Positions 44,794 to 53,944 of a stretch of 64,000 nt of DNA are shown in pieces. The translations under genes and the position numbers were made by a program. The stretch comes from Paramesorhizobium endophyticum. GTDB taxonomy: Bacteria; Pseudomonadota; Alphaproteobacteria; Rhizobiales; Rhizobiaceae. The number at the start of each line of letters is the position of its first letter. Positions within the stretch are counted from its first letter, which is position 1. A model generated the notes under the pieces. It saw nothing but the letters and a program-made list of their open reading frames with translations, had not been told where the DNA came from and did no database searches. The stretch spans positions 1 to 64,000 of the forward strand of contig NZ_BMHH01000016.1 of NCBI RefSeq assembly GCF_014640615.1, in the 5' to 3' direction.

Positions 44794-45750
44794 TTATTCC
44801 CTCAGAAGCGCCTCGGCCGTCGCCTCGTCGGTGATGAGCCCGTTCACGAGCCTGCCCTTCACCGCAGCCGCAATAGCCGGCTGTTTTTTCCGGCCCTTGG
44901 CGATGGCGATGACGAGCGCCTCGCTGCCGCCTGGAATGGGCGCGCTGGCGACGCGCTCATTGGTCAGCCCTTCGATGAGGCGCCCCTCGCCGTCGAACGT
45001 CCAGCCGAGAATTTCCCCCACCCCGCCCGCCTTGCGCAGCGCCTTCAGCTCATCTTCCGTGACGAACCCGTCGACATAGAGTGGCGCGTCGTCGCCAAGC
45101 TCGCCGATGCCGAGGAAGGTCACATCCGCCTTCGCCCCCAGTTCCAGCGCGGCGCAGATCATCGGCTGCGCGTGGAGCAGCGCGCGCTCCTCCCGCGAGG
45201 AGGCAATGACCGGCACGGGCATCGGGAAGCTGCGCGCCTGGATCGAATCGGCGATGTTGAAGATGACGTTGTAGAACGCCGCCGACCCGTCAGGCGCTAT
45301 GCTACCCGCCAGCGACACGATCCGGTGCTGCGGGCATTGCATGGGCGACAATTGCTCGATGGCCGCCTTCAGCGTGCGCCCGGTGCCGATTGCCATAACG
45401 ATGGGACTGGCCGATTTCAGCCACCGCGCCATCTCCTCCGCCCCCGCTTCCGCCACGCCCAGCGTGGTGGAGGAGGAAGCCGGATCGGTCGGGACCACCT
45501 CGGCGAAACGAAGGCCGAAGCGCTGTTTCAATCGCGAAGCAAGGTCGAGGCAATTGGCGATGGGATGCTCCAGCCGCACCTTGACCAGCCCCTCGGTGAC
45601 GGCGAGCGACACCAGCCGCTGCGCCGACTGGCGCGAAACGCCCAGCTTCGCGGCGATCTCGTCCTGCGTGTTGCCGGCGATGTAATAAAGCCATCCCGCG
45701 CGCGCCGCGTCGTCGAGCTTGGTATTGTTGTTGTCGCGTCGTGAGCTCAC
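44794..45750 (-). CDS. SorC/DeoR-type sugar-binding transcriptional regulator
   Basis: A 318-residue regulator with an N-terminal helix-turn-helix (AGNTQDEIAAKLGVSRQSAQ, RLVSLAVTEGLVKV) and a C-terminal sugar-phosphate-binding domain: PIVMAIGTGRTLKAAIEQLS near 120, DVTFLGIGELGDDAPLYVDG near 210 and GILGWTFDGEG-like sequence near 250. It starts with GTG preceded by GAGAGGA. The position upstream of the polyol operon on the same strand suggests it controls that operon, with the 143-base gap holding the promoter (inference). Confidence 0.9.
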   Translation of the reverse strand: MSSRRDNNNTKLDDAARAGWLYYIAGNTQDEIAAKLGVSRQSAQRLVSLAVTEGLVKVRLEHPIANCLDLASRLKQRFGLRFAEVVPTDPASSSTTLGVAEAGAEEMARWLKSASPIVMAIGTGRTLKAAIEQLSPMQCPQHRIVSLAGSIAPDGSAAFYNVIFNIADSIQARSFPMPVPVIASSREERALLHAQPMICAALELGAKADVTFLGIGELGDDAPLYVDGFVTEDELKALRKAGGVGEILGWTFDGEGRLIEGLTNERVASAPIPGGSEALVIAIAKGRKKQPAIAAAVKGRLVNGLITDEATAEALLRE

Positions 45751-45826
45751 AGGCTTCCTCTCCAGCTATAGCGCCGGAAGATGCGACAGGCCGATGACGG
45801 ACGCAACTCCCCTTGCCTCACGCCCT

Positions 45827-45857
45827 CCTTCCCCCCTTGCGGGGAAGGGTGCCGCGT
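45827..45857. repeat. partial family B half-element
   Basis: CTTCCCCCCTTGCGGGGAAGG and GTGCCGCG match the start of a family B left half but the central GGGGGTGGTGACG core is absent. It lies in the gap between the divergent SorC and AraC genes. Confidence 0.6.
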
Positions 45858-45896
45858 AATCTTGACTTCCACCCCCATCTTTTGTTTCCTCCTCCC

Positions 45897-46781
45897 ATGA
45901 CGTTCCACCCCCAGATGAAGAGCAAGGTCGAAGGCGTGTCCATCGTGGACGGCCTTCGCTGGCGCGCGTGGAATGGCGTCCTTGCCGATGTCTGGTCCGT
46001 GATGTGCGCCGAGGGCGCAAGCGGGGAATATGTCTCCCGCGCGCCGCGCCTGTTCGTCGTGCTGGACAATCAGGGCGTTGGCCGCTTCGCGCTGCGCCAG
46101 AGCGAGCGGCAGCAGCCCGTGCCGAAAAGCGCCGCGCCCTACCGGATGAGCTATATCCCCGCGGGAATGCCGATCTGGAGCGAGGCGGAGAACACCGGCT
46201 TCCTGCGCCATCTCGACCTGCATTTCGACATCGACACGCTGTCCCGCCGCTTTGCAGGCGCGCTCGACATGGAAAAGCTGGAAATCCCGCGCCTCATGTT
46301 TTCCGACGAGCGCATCGCGGCCCTGGCCAGCCTCATCGCCGCCGAATGCCTGACCGGCGGCCCGCTGCATGATCTCTACGGTGATGGGCTGGTGACGGCG
46401 CTCTTCGCCGATTTGTTCAAGATCGGGCCGAAGCCGGAGCGCAAACGCAGCCAGCTTTCGCCGCGCCAGCTACGCCGGGTGATCGATTTCATCGAGGAGA
46501 ACTGCCTGCGCTCCATCCGGCTGAGGGAATTGGCCGATCTCGCCGGCCTGTCGGAAACCCATTTCAGCCACGCCTTCAAGGCTTCCACGGGCCTGCCGCC
46601 GCATCAATGGCAGATGCAGGCGCGCATCCGCAAGGCCTGCGAACTGATGAACCGCTCGGCCCTTTCGCTCACCGCAATCGCCTCGGCCACCGGCTTTTCC
46701 GACCAGGCCCATTTCACCCGCGTTTTCAAGCGTTGCCTCGGCGTCACACCGGCTGTCTGGCTGCAATCCCGCAAAGGATAA
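45897..46781 (+). CDS. AraC-family transcriptional regulator
   Basis: A 294-residue activator-type protein. The C-terminal ~100 residues are a double helix-turn-helix: RRVIDFIEENCLRSIRLREL, ADLAGLSETHFSHAFKASTG, PPHQWQMQARIRKACELM, and SLTAIASATGFSDQAHFTRV-FKRCLGVTP. The N-terminal domain has no family I can name. It lies 145 bases upstream of a siderophore receptor gene on the same strand; AraC proteins of the FoxR/PchR type activate such receptors in response to the siderophore, so this is a likely local activator (inference). No clear SD precedes the ATG; the ATG six codons later is an alternative. Confidence 0.88.
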   Translation: MTFHPQMKSKVEGVSIVDGLRWRAWNGVLADVWSVMCAEGASGEYVSRAPRLFVVLDNQGVGRFALRQSERQQPVPKSAAPYRMSYIPAGMPIWSEAENTGFLRHLDLHFDIDTLSRRFAGALDMEKLEIPRLMFSDERIAALASLIAAECLTGGPLHDLYGDGLVTALFADLFKIGPKPERKRSQLSPRQLRRVIDFIEENCLRSIRLRELADLAGLSETHFSHAFKASTGLPPHQWQMQARIRKACELMNRSALSLTAIASATGFSDQAHFTRVFKRCLGVTPAVWLQSRKG

Positions 46782-46926
46782 GCCCAAATCCATTCAACGA
46801 ATCGCAAAAAGCGACAATCCATGCAAGGATTCTTGAGGTAAAGGCTCATCTTATTTTCGACAGGGTTGACGGATTTCTCGAGGGCGTCTCGCCGATGGAA
46901 AATCCGGACAGAAGGGGTTCACAATC

Positions 46927-49083
46927 ATGGTCACATCGCGCCGGAAGGCCACGCTCCGCATTCTCCTGAGTGGCGCAGCCGCGCTTCCCGTTTTCCTCTC
47001 ATCGGCCGCTCAGGCGCAGGAAAATGGCGGGACCATCGAACTCAAACAGATCACCGTCGAAACCGGCAATGCCAAGGCGGGGAGCGCCACCGGCCCGGTC
47101 AAGGGCTTCGTCCCCGAGAATACCGCTACCGGCTCCAAGACCGACACCCCCATCGAGCAGATCCCGCAATCCGTCTCCGTCGTCGGGCGCGAGGAGATGG
47201 ACGATATTGGCGCGCAGAAGCCTGACGAGGCGCTGCGCTACACCGCCGGCGTCTTCGCGCAGCCCTTCGGCCCGGATTTCGACACCAACTGGCTCTACAT
47301 TCGCGGCTTCGACGCCACCCAGACCGGCACCTATCTCGATGGGCTGCAGAATTTCAGCTACGGGTTTGGCGGCTTCCTGATCGACAGCTTCGGCCTCGAG
47401 CGCATCGAGGTGCTGAAAGGCCCCGCCTCGGCTCTTTATGGCGGCGGCAATCCGGGCGGCATCGTCAACTATGTCAGCAAGCGCCCAACCGGCGAGCGCA
47501 TCCGCTATCTCGAAGCAGGCATCAACTCCTTCGGCAATGGCTATACGGGCTTCGACATCGGCGATAAGGCGTCCGACGTGGTCAATTACCGCGTCAACGG
47601 CGTCATCGGCGGCGGCGACGGCTATACCGACTTCGAGGAGAATTTCCGCGGAGTCATCTCGCCCAGCATCTCCTGGAGCCCGGACGAGGCGACCAAGCTG
47701 ACTGTGCTCGCCAACTACACCCATCTCGACGGCACCCACAATGGCGGCGCCTTCCTGCCCTATTTCGGCACGGTGGTGGACGCTCCCTTCGGCAAGATCT
47801 CCCGCAAGCGCAACTTCACCGAGCCGTCCATCGATAGCTATGACCGCGAGCAGGCCTCGATCGGCTACGAGCTGGAGCATACGTTCGACAATGATTGGAC
47901 CGTGCGCCAGAACCTGCGCTATGGGTTCTCGCATGTGAAGGAGCATAGCCTCTACGCCTATGGCTACGGCTGGGCCGAGCAGCCATCGGGAACCGATTAC
48001 GATCTCTCGCGCATCAATTTCCGCCACGATACAACGGTTAACACCTTCCTGGTGGACAACCAGCTGCAAGGCAAGGTGACGACGGGCGCTATCGAGCACA
48101 CGCTGCTCTTCGGCGTCGAGTACAAATATTTCGACATCGACCAGATGCAGCAGACCGGCGGGGCCACTCCGATCAATCCCGTCCATCCGGTCTATGGCCT
48201 TCCGCAAGGGCCGATGTGGGATCCCTATATCGACCAGAACCTGAAGCGTAATCAGGTTGGCATTTACGCGCAGGATCAACTCCGCTTCGGCGATGGCTGG
48301 ATCATGACGCTCAACGGTCGCTATGACTATGTATCGGACAAATCGGAGGGGCTGCCCTCCTACCGCGATCACGAAGGCAAGGCGAGCGGCCGCTTCGGCA
48401 TCGGTTATGAGTTCGAGAACGGCCTGACCCCCTACGCCAGCGTCGCCAGCTTCTTCAACCCGGTCATCGAGGCGCTCGGCAACGGCGCCCAAGCCCAACC
48501 CGAAACGGGGCAGCAATATGAGGTTGGTGTCAAATACCGGCCTCAGGCATTCGACGGCCTCGTCACCGCCTCGTTCTTTGACCTGACCAAGCAGAATGTC
48601 GTGACGGGCCCGAACACCAACAGGGAGCAGATCGGCGAGGTCAACTCGCGCGGTTTCGAACTCGAAGCGCAGGCGAACATCACCGATGCATGGCGCGTGA
48701 CGGCAGCGTTCACCACTTACAAGCTCGAGGTGACGGAAGACGCCAACGCAGCCCTCATCGGCAACCAGCCTTACCTCGTTCCGGAGACGCAGGCTTCCGT
48801 CTTCGCGCAGTATACCGTCCTCGACGGCGCGCTCGAAGGGCTGCAACTCGGCGCGGGCGTTCGCTATATCGGCTCGTCCTATGCCGATGCGGAGAACAAG
48901 TACAAGGTGCCGGATGTGGCGCTGGTCGATCTGAAGCTCGGCTACGAAAAGGACAATTGGGGCGTCGACCTCAATGTCACCAACCTCTTCGACAAGAACT
49001 ATGTGGCCGGCTGCCAGACGACCCTCTCCTGCGGGTATGGCGAAGGCCGCAAGGCGCTGCTCAAGGCGCATGTGAAGTGGTGA
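46927..49083 (+). CDS. fhuA: TonB-dependent hydroxamate-siderophore receptor, FhuA-like
   Basis: Outer-membrane receptor, 718 residues. Signal peptide 1 to about 33 (ending AAQAQE); plug domain with KTDTPIEQIPQSVSVVGREE, EALRYTAGVFAQPFGPDFDT, RGFDATQTGTYLDGLQ and ERIEVLKGPASALYGGGNPG, then the 22-strand barrel, ending in the canonical aromatic residue (LKAHVKW). Similarity by eye is to FhuA/FoxA receptors for ferrichrome or ferrioxamine. AAGGGG nine bases before the ATG is the SD. It is followed by fhuD and fhuB homologues and preceded by an AraC regulator. Confidence 0.9.
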   Translation: MVTSRRKATLRILLSGAAALPVFLSSAAQAQENGGTIELKQITVETGNAKAGSATGPVKGFVPENTATGSKTDTPIEQIPQSVSVVGREEMDDIGAQKPDEALRYTAGVFAQPFGPDFDTNWLYIRGFDATQTGTYLDGLQNFSYGFGGFLIDSFGLERIEVLKGPASALYGGGNPGGIVNYVSKRPTGERIRYLEAGINSFGNGYTGFDIGDKASDVVNYRVNGVIGGGDGYTDFEENFRGVISPSISWSPDEATKLTVLANYTHLDGTHNGGAFLPYFGTVVDAPFGKISRKRNFTEPSIDSYDREQASIGYELEHTFDNDWTVRQNLRYGFSHVKEHSLYAYGYGWAEQPSGTDYDLSRINFRHDTTVNTFLVDNQLQGKVTTGAIEHTLLFGVEYKYFDIDQMQQTGGATPINPVHPVYGLPQGPMWDPYIDQNLKRNQVGIYAQDQLRFGDGWIMTLNGRYDYVSDKSEGLPSYRDHEGKASGRFGIGYEFENGLTPYASVASFFNPVIEALGNGAQAQPETGQQYEVGVKYRPQAFDGLVTASFFDLTKQNVVTGPNTNREQIGEVNSRGFELEAQANITDAWRVTAAFTTYKLEVTEDANAALIGNQPYLVPETQASVFAQYTVLDGALEGLQLGAGVRYIGSSYADAENKYKVPDVALVDLKLGYEKDNWGVDLNVTNLFDKNYVAGCQTTLSCGYGEGRKALLKAHVKW

Positions 49084-49140
49084 GGATGGCGCTGTCCGTG
49101 TAAAATGGAAATGCTGGATGACGCTGCCCTCTGGCCCGCT

Positions 49141-49297
49141 TGGCTCCATCCTTCCCCCTTGCGGGGAAGGTGCCCGCATAGCGGGCGGATGGGGGTGGTG
49201 ACGCTTGTGCCACGGTCTTCAGCAGAGGCGCGTACGTCACCACCCCCACCCGACCCTTCGGGCCACCCTCCCCGCAAGGGGGAGGGAAGGAGCCAAG
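49141..49297. repeat. palindromic repeat family B (copy B3) between fhuA and fhuD
   Basis: Left half CCTTCCCCCTTGCGGGGAAGG, GCCCGCATAGCGGGC and GGGGGTGGTGACG; right half CGTCACCACCCCCACCCGAC, CCCTTCGGGCC and CCCTCCCCGCAAGGGGGAGGG. The end of the right half supplies the purine-rich AAGGAG that is the best SD for fhuD. Confidence 0.92.
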
Positions 49298-49314
49298 CCA
49301 TCACCCGGCGCACC

Positions 49315-50169
49315 ATGCTCGCCCTCGCTGCGGGCATATTTGCATCCTCCGGCAGCCTTCGCGCCGCGCCTCTCCCCCGCATCGCGGCCATCGACTGGGC
49401 GATGTTCGAGACAGCGCTTGCCATCGGCGCGGTACCCGTCGCCGCGACCGAGCTCATCCAGTTCCGCCAAATTGCCATCGAACCGAACGTGCCGGGAAGC
49501 GTCGTGGATATCGGCCTGCGCGGCGCGCCCAATATGGAGCTGCTGCGCATCATCGCGCCGGACCTGATCCTGAGTTCCAATTTCTACGAATACCGCCGCC
49601 CCGCCTTCGAGCGCATCGCGCCCGTCTTTTCCCGCACGATCTACGAGACCGGCACGCCACCCTTCGACCCCGCGCGAGACGCCATGCTCGCCCTAGGGCA
49701 AAAGCTCGGGTTGGAAAACGCCGCGCAAGACTACATCGCCGCAACGGAAGCCGACATCGCCACCTTGCGCGACCGCGTCAAAACCCGCGGCCGTCCGGTT
49801 TTCCTTATCAGCATCGGCGATAGCAGGCATTTCCGCGCTTTCGGCGACGATAGCATGTTCGGCGACGTGCTCTCCCGCCTGGGGCTTGCCAATGCCTGGA
49901 AAGGCACGACCAGCTATTCCGCCACCGCACCTGTTGGCATCGAGGCGCTGGCGGATGTTCCCGAAGCCGATATCGTGGTGATCGGCCCGGTCCCGCCAGA
50001 GGCACGCAACATCCTGCCCGCCAGCCCGATATGGAATGCGCTTCCGGCTGTCAGCGAAGGCCGCGTGGCGATGCTCGACCCCATCGATCATTTCGGCGCC
50101 CTCCCCGCCGCCCGGCGATTCGTTCGGCTGCTAGGGGAGGCTGGACCATTCGTGCAGGCAAGCCAGTGA
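49315..50169 (+). CDS. fhuD: iron-siderophore ABC transporter substrate-binding protein FhuD
   Basis: Periplasmic binding protein for ferric hydroxamates. From the first ATG it has 284 residues: MLALAAGIFASSGSLRAAPL, then AIDWAMFETALAIGAVPVAA, GSVVDIGLRGAPNMELLRII and PDLILSSNFYEYRRPAFERI, typical FhuD. The five codons before the ATG encode ITRRT, completing a twin-arginine signal (TRRTMLAL), so the true start is probably upstream; the AAGGAG at 49287-49292 points to the ATC at 49300 (see findings). It follows repeat B3 after fhuA; fhuB follows after repeat A5. Confidence 0.88.
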   Translation: MLALAAGIFASSGSLRAAPLPRIAAIDWAMFETALAIGAVPVAATELIQFRQIAIEPNVPGSVVDIGLRGAPNMELLRIIAPDLILSSNFYEYRRPAFERIAPVFSRTIYETGTPPFDPARDAMLALGQKLGLENAAQDYIAATEADIATLRDRVKTRGRPVFLISIGDSRHFRAFGDDSMFGDVLSRLGLANAWKGTTSYSATAPVGIEALADVPEADIVVIGPVPPEARNILPASPIWNALPAVSEGRVAMLDPIDHFGALPAARRFVRLLGEAGPFVQASQ

Positions 50170-50179
50170 AAGCGTACTT

Positions 50180-50250
50180 TTCGATGGAAGCGCCAGACAC
50201 CCCCCTCTTCCCTCCTGAGCTTGTCGAAGGGCGGGCATCTCCCCTTCCAC
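50180..50250. repeat. palindromic repeat family A variant (inverted match to A3)
   Basis: GATGGAAGCGCCAGACACCC, CCTGAGCTTGTCGAAGGGC and GGGCATCTCCCC are the reverse complement of the element at 16312-16384. Confidence 0.8.
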
Positions 50251-50332
50251 TCTTGTCGTTCGAAGCCCTCGGATTAAATCCGAGGGTCACCGGAGGATGC
50301 ACGGCTAGAGCATTTTGTTTTTATAAGGAAGC

Positions 50333-50527
50333 GTCGGCGGGACAGCGCCCCCCTCTGCCCTCCCGGTCATCTCCCCCGCAAGGGGGGAGATCACACCTTC
50401 ATCGCTGCATTCGCCAATCGCCAACGTTGCAAGGCAAACGCTGTGGGTCGCGCCAGCCAATCTCCCCCCTCGCGGGGGAGATGTCCGGCAGGACAGAGGG
50501 GGGCCCGGTTCCGCCAGCATTTCCAGA
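50333..50527. repeat. palindromic repeat family A (copy A5) between fhuD and fhuB
   Basis: Left half GGCGGGACAGCGCCCCCCTC and CTCCCCCGCAAGGGGGGAG; right half CTCCCCCCTCGCGGGGGAG, TCCGGCAGGACAGAGGGGGG and TCCGCCAGCATTTCCAG. With the preceding variant it accounts for most of the 370 bases between fhuD and fhuB; I see no gene there. Confidence 0.9.
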
Positions 50528-50539
50528 TGAGATGTTCCA

Positions 50540-52519
50540 ATGAGCAACATCACACGCGCTCATCGCCCCATCCTCCTCTGGTCGCTCCTCGCACTCGCCG
50601 CCGCCGTGCTCTGCGCCATCATCATCGCCCAGCACCTTACCCCCGGCGCGGCAACCCCAGCCCTCCAGCGCATCATCCTGTTCCAGGCCACCCTCCCCCG
50701 CGCTACAATGGCTATTCTCTGCGGCGCGGCGCTTGGCCTTTCCGGCCTCCTTCTCCAACGCGTGCTGCGCAATCCGCTGGCGGAGCCTTCGACGCTCGGC
50801 ATATCGGCGGGGGCGCAACTGGCCATGGCCGCCGCGGCCATCTATGCCCCCACGCTCCTGGAAGCAGGGCGCGAGGGTGTGGCGCTGGCGGGCGGGCTGG
50901 CGGCGGTTGCCTTCGTGCTGGCGCTCAACTGGCGGCGCGATCTGGAGCCGGTTTCGGTCGTGCTGGCGGGCATGATGATATCTCTGACGGCCACCACCGC
51001 CAGCGCTGCGCTCATTCTCGCCAATGGCGAATATATGTTCTCGCTCTTCATCTGGGGCAGCGGCACGCTCAACCAGCAGGGCTGGGAACCCACGATGGCC
51101 ATCGCGCTACGGCTGGCATTGGTGACGGGCGGCGCGCTGCTGCTCCTGCGCCCGCTCACCATTCTCGGCCTCGACGAACGCAACGCCCGCAGCCTCGGCG
51201 TCGCGCTCTATGCCACCCGCCTGATGGTGATTGCGCTTGCCGTCTGGCTGGCGGCGAGCGTGACGGCGGAAGTCGGCATCATCGGCTTCATCGGCCTTGC
51301 CGCACCTGCCCTTGCGACTTTAAGCGGCGCGCGCACCCCGCGCCAGAAGCTCATCGCCGCACCGCTCATCGGCGCAATCCTGCTTCTCCTCGCCGATGGG
51401 CTGGTGCAATTATTTGCCGGCTCCGGCGGCGAGCGCATCCCCACCGGCGCGGCGACGGCGCTGCTCGGCGGCCCGCTGCTCCTCTGGCTGCTGCCGCGCC
51501 TGCGCATGCTCGAATGGCCATCGCTCAACGCGAAACCACCCGCCACCCTCCGCGCGTCTCGCCCGCTCCTTCTGCTCTTCCTCCTCGTCGTCCTCACGCT
51601 CGCCATCGGGGCGCTCTCCCTCGTTCTGGGACGCGGGCCGCATGGCTGGAACCTCGCCCACGGCGCTATTCTCCATGACCTCGCCGCCTTCCGCGCGCCC
51701 CGCATCGCCATCGCCGCCGCCGCGGGCGCGATGCTTGCCGCGGCAGGCACGATCATGCAGCGGCTGACCGGCAATCCGCTCGCGAGCCCGGAGATTCTCG
51801 GCATCGGCACCGGCGCGGGCGTCGGCCTCGCCGCTGTCCTCTATTTCAGCGCCATGCCCGGCCAGGGCCTGCAGCTCATCGGCGCAAGCGCCGGGGCGCT
51901 CGTCACCCTCCTCGTCATGCTCGCGCTCGCCGCGCGGGGCGGCTTTGGGCCGGAGCGCCTGCTGCTCGCAGGCATCGGCATGGGCGCGCTGTGCAGCGCG
52001 GTGCTGACCGCCATCATCGCCACGGGCAACCGCCAGGCCTTCCGGCTATTGGAATGGCTAAGCGGCACCATCAGCGAAGCCTCCGCCGGGGAAGCGCGCA
52101 TCGCCTGCCTCGCCGCCATCCTCCTCATCGCGCCGCTGTTCCTCACCCCGCGCTGGCTGGATATTCTCCCGCTGGGCAAGACCACCGCTCGGTCGCTCGG
52201 CCTGCCCTTGGCGGGAATCCGCCTGTTGCTCGTCCTCCTCTGCGCCGGGCTCACCGCCTGCGCCTCGCTGCTCGTCGGGCCGCTGAGCTTCATCGGCCTC
52301 ATTGCCCCGCATCTGGCCCGGCTCATCGGCCTTCACCGGCCCCTGCCCGCGCTCACGGGAGCGATTTTCATCGGCAGCGGCCTCATGATTCTCTCCGACT
52401 GGCTGTCTCGCATGGTGGCGTTTCCCTACCAGCTTCCGCTCGGCCTGTTCGCGTCGCTGATCGGCGGAGCCTACTTGATCTTTATGCTAGGCCGGGGCCA
52501 TAGCCGCGAAACCACCTGA
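50540..52519 (+). CDS. fhuB: Fe(3+)-hydroxamate ABC transporter permease FhuB
   Basis: Double-length FecCD permease, 659 residues with about twenty membrane segments. Each half shows the family pattern: LPRATMAILCGAALGLSGLL with QRVLRNPLAEPSTLGISAGA, and APRIAIAAAAGAMLAAAGTI with QRLTGNPLASPEILGIGTGA; GIIGFIGLAAPALATLSG and GPLSFIGLIAPHLARLIG end the halves at the ATPase-contact loops. The fused form is FhuB specifically. No ATPase gene (FhuC) lies beside it; the next gene is an unrelated regulator. SD is poor. Confidence 0.94.
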   Translation: MSNITRAHRPILLWSLLALAAAVLCAIIIAQHLTPGAATPALQRIILFQATLPRATMAILCGAALGLSGLLLQRVLRNPLAEPSTLGISAGAQLAMAAAAIYAPTLLEAGREGVALAGGLAAVAFVLALNWRRDLEPVSVVLAGMMISLTATTASAALILANGEYMFSLFIWGSGTLNQQGWEPTMAIALRLALVTGGALLLLRPLTILGLDERNARSLGVALYATRLMVIALAVWLAASVTAEVGIIGFIGLAAPALATLSGARTPRQKLIAAPLIGAILLLLADGLVQLFAGSGGERIPTGAATALLGGPLLLWLLPRLRMLEWPSLNAKPPATLRASRPLLLLFLLVVLTLAIGALSLVLGRGPHGWNLAHGAILHDLAAFRAPRIAIAAAAGAMLAAAGTIMQRLTGNPLASPEILGIGTGAGVGLAAVLYFSAMPGQGLQLIGASAGALVTLLVMLALAARGGFGPERLLLAGIGMGALCSAVLTAIIATGNRQAFRLLEWLSGTISEASAGEARIACLAAILLIAPLFLTPRWLDILPLGKTTARSLGLPLAGIRLLLVLLCAGLTACASLLVGPLSFIGLIAPHLARLIGLHRPLPALTGAIFIGSGLMILSDWLSRMVAFPYQLPLGLFASLIGGAYLIFMLGRGHSRETT

Positions 52520-52575
52520 AATTCTGCGTGTTTCTTCCTATATGTCGCCAAAACAAGCGGGTATGGAGAATGGGC

Positions 52576-53022
52576 ATGAACATCGGAGAAGCCGCCAGCG
52601 CATCGGGCGTCTCGGCCAAAATGATCCGCCACTACGAAGCGATCGGGCTGATCAGGCCGGCGGAGCGCACCGCCTCGGGCTATCGCGTCTATTCGGCAAA
52701 TGAGATCGAAACCCTGCGCTTCATCCGCCGCAGCCGCGATCTGGGCTTCTCTATTGAGCATATCCGCACGCTGCTGGCGCTCTGGCAGGACCGTGAGCGC
52801 GCTTCGGCGGATGTGAAGCGCATCGCACTCCAGCATGTGGCGGAACTGGAGGCGAAACAGCGGGAGTTGCGCGAAATGGCCGACACGCTGCGGCATCTGG
52901 CCGACCATTGCCATGGCGATGCCAGGCCCGATTGCCCGATCATCCAGGATCTGGCCCATGCGGAAGCGCCGCCGGCGATGCACCGCCGGTCCGGTGCGCT
53001 CAAGGGTGCGCTCGCGGGTTGA
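52576..53022 (+). CDS. cueR: MerR-family copper-responsive regulator, CueR-like
   Basis: A 148-residue MerR protein. The N-terminal winged helix (MNIGEAASASGVSAKMIRHY, then RVYSANEIETLRFIRRSRDL) is followed by a dimerisation coiled coil and the metal loop HCHGDARPDC, where Cys112 and Cys120 give the C-x7-C spacing of CueR and thus monovalent copper (or silver) sensing. GGAG seven bases before the chosen ATG supports that start over the ATG two codons upstream. No copper ATPase or chaperone gene is adjacent, so its targets lie outside the window. Confidence 0.85.
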   Translation: MNIGEAASASGVSAKMIRHYEAIGLIRPAERTASGYRVYSANEIETLRFIRRSRDLGFSIEHIRTLLALWQDRERASADVKRIALQHVAELEAKQRELREMADTLRHLADHCHGDARPDCPIIQDLAHAEAPPAMHRRSGALKGALAG

Positions 53023-53115
53023 ACACGGGGCGTATTCACCGGAAATTTATCCGATTGCACCCTGACGGCGATCTGCTCTACCACTATCTCGTTTGGTCAA
53101 ACGGAGGAATGATCA

Positions 53116-53901
53116 TTGCCTGTTCGTACGGTTGTGTGGGGTGAGAACATCCACGAGAATACCAATGCTCTCGTCCGCGAGATTTATCCTGATGGCATGC
53201 ATGCGACAATCGCCGCGGCGCTGAACCGCGACCCTGATATCCATGCCACCACCGCCACGCTGCAGGAACCGGAGCATGGACTGCCCGAAGACCGGCTGGC
53301 CGAAACGGACGTGCTCGTCTGGTGGGGCCATCAGGCGCATGGCGAGGTCTCGGACAAGGTCGTCGAGCGCGTCGCTCAGCGCGTCTGGGAGGGCATGGGG
53401 CTGATCGTGCTCCATTCCGGCCATTTCTCCAAGATCTTCAAGCGCCTGATGGGCACGCCCTGCGCGCTCAAATGGCGCGAGGCGGGCGAGCGCGAGCGCG
53501 TATGGGTGATCAACCCGCGCCATCCCATCGCGGCGGGCCTGGGCGAAAACTTCGTCCTCGAAAACGAGGAGATGTATGGCGAGCAATTCTCTGTCCCCGA
53601 GCCGTTGGAAACGGTGTTCATCTCCTGGTTCCAGGGCGGCGAGGTCTTCCGTTCCGGCATGACCTGGCGGCGCGGCGCGGGCAATATCTTCTACTTCCGT
53701 CCCGGCCACGAGACATATCCGACCTATCACGACGCCAATGTGCAGAAGGTGCTGATCAACGCGGTGAAATGGGCGCACAATCCCAAAGGCGCGCAGAAGA
53801 ACATCGCCGACGCACCGAATGTCCCGGTCGAAAAGGCGCTCGAACCCATCGTCGAGCGCGGGCCGAAACTGCATCAGCCCGGCGAAGCCGGTTACAGGTG
53901 A
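53116..53901 (+). CDS. thuA: ThuA-like trehalose utilisation protein
   Basis: A 261-residue ThuA domain protein with a class I glutamine amidotransferase-like fold: [20 protein letters not shown] at the start, [20 protein letters not shown] near 64, [19 protein letters not shown] near 95 and [20 protein letters not shown] near 200. In Sinorhizobium ThuA acts with ThuB in trehalose and sucrose catabolism. The start is TTG with GGAGG eight bases upstream; a nearby ATG is out of frame. The next gene, 43 bases on, is a ThuB-like dehydrogenase. Confidence 0.9.
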   Translation: MPVRTVVWGENIHENTNALVREIYPDGMHATIAAALNRDPDIHATTATLQEPEHGLPEDRLAETDVLVWWGHQAHGEVSDKVVERVAQRVWEGMGLIVLHSGHFSKIFKRLMGTPCALKWREAGERERVWVINPRHPIAAGLGENFVLENEEMYGEQFSVPEPLETVFISWFQGGEVFRSGMTWRRGAGNIFYFRPGHETYPTYHDANVQKVLINAVKWAHNPKGAQKNIADAPNVPVEKALEPIVERGPKLHQPGEAGYR

Positions 53902-53944
53902 GAGGCGTAATCCCCGAAGAGATCCTCGAACTTGAGGTAATATC

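Noticed and set aside
46999-49179. A 726-codon minus-strand open frame opposite the siderophore receptor
   Set aside because: The receptor on the plus strand has clear domains, signal peptide and SD; the opposite frame is Arg/Asp/Leu-rich with no motifs.
49105-49314. An N-terminal extension of FhuD through repeat B3
   Set aside because: These codons translate the palindromic element and add about 70 residues before the Tat signal, which would bury the signal peptide.
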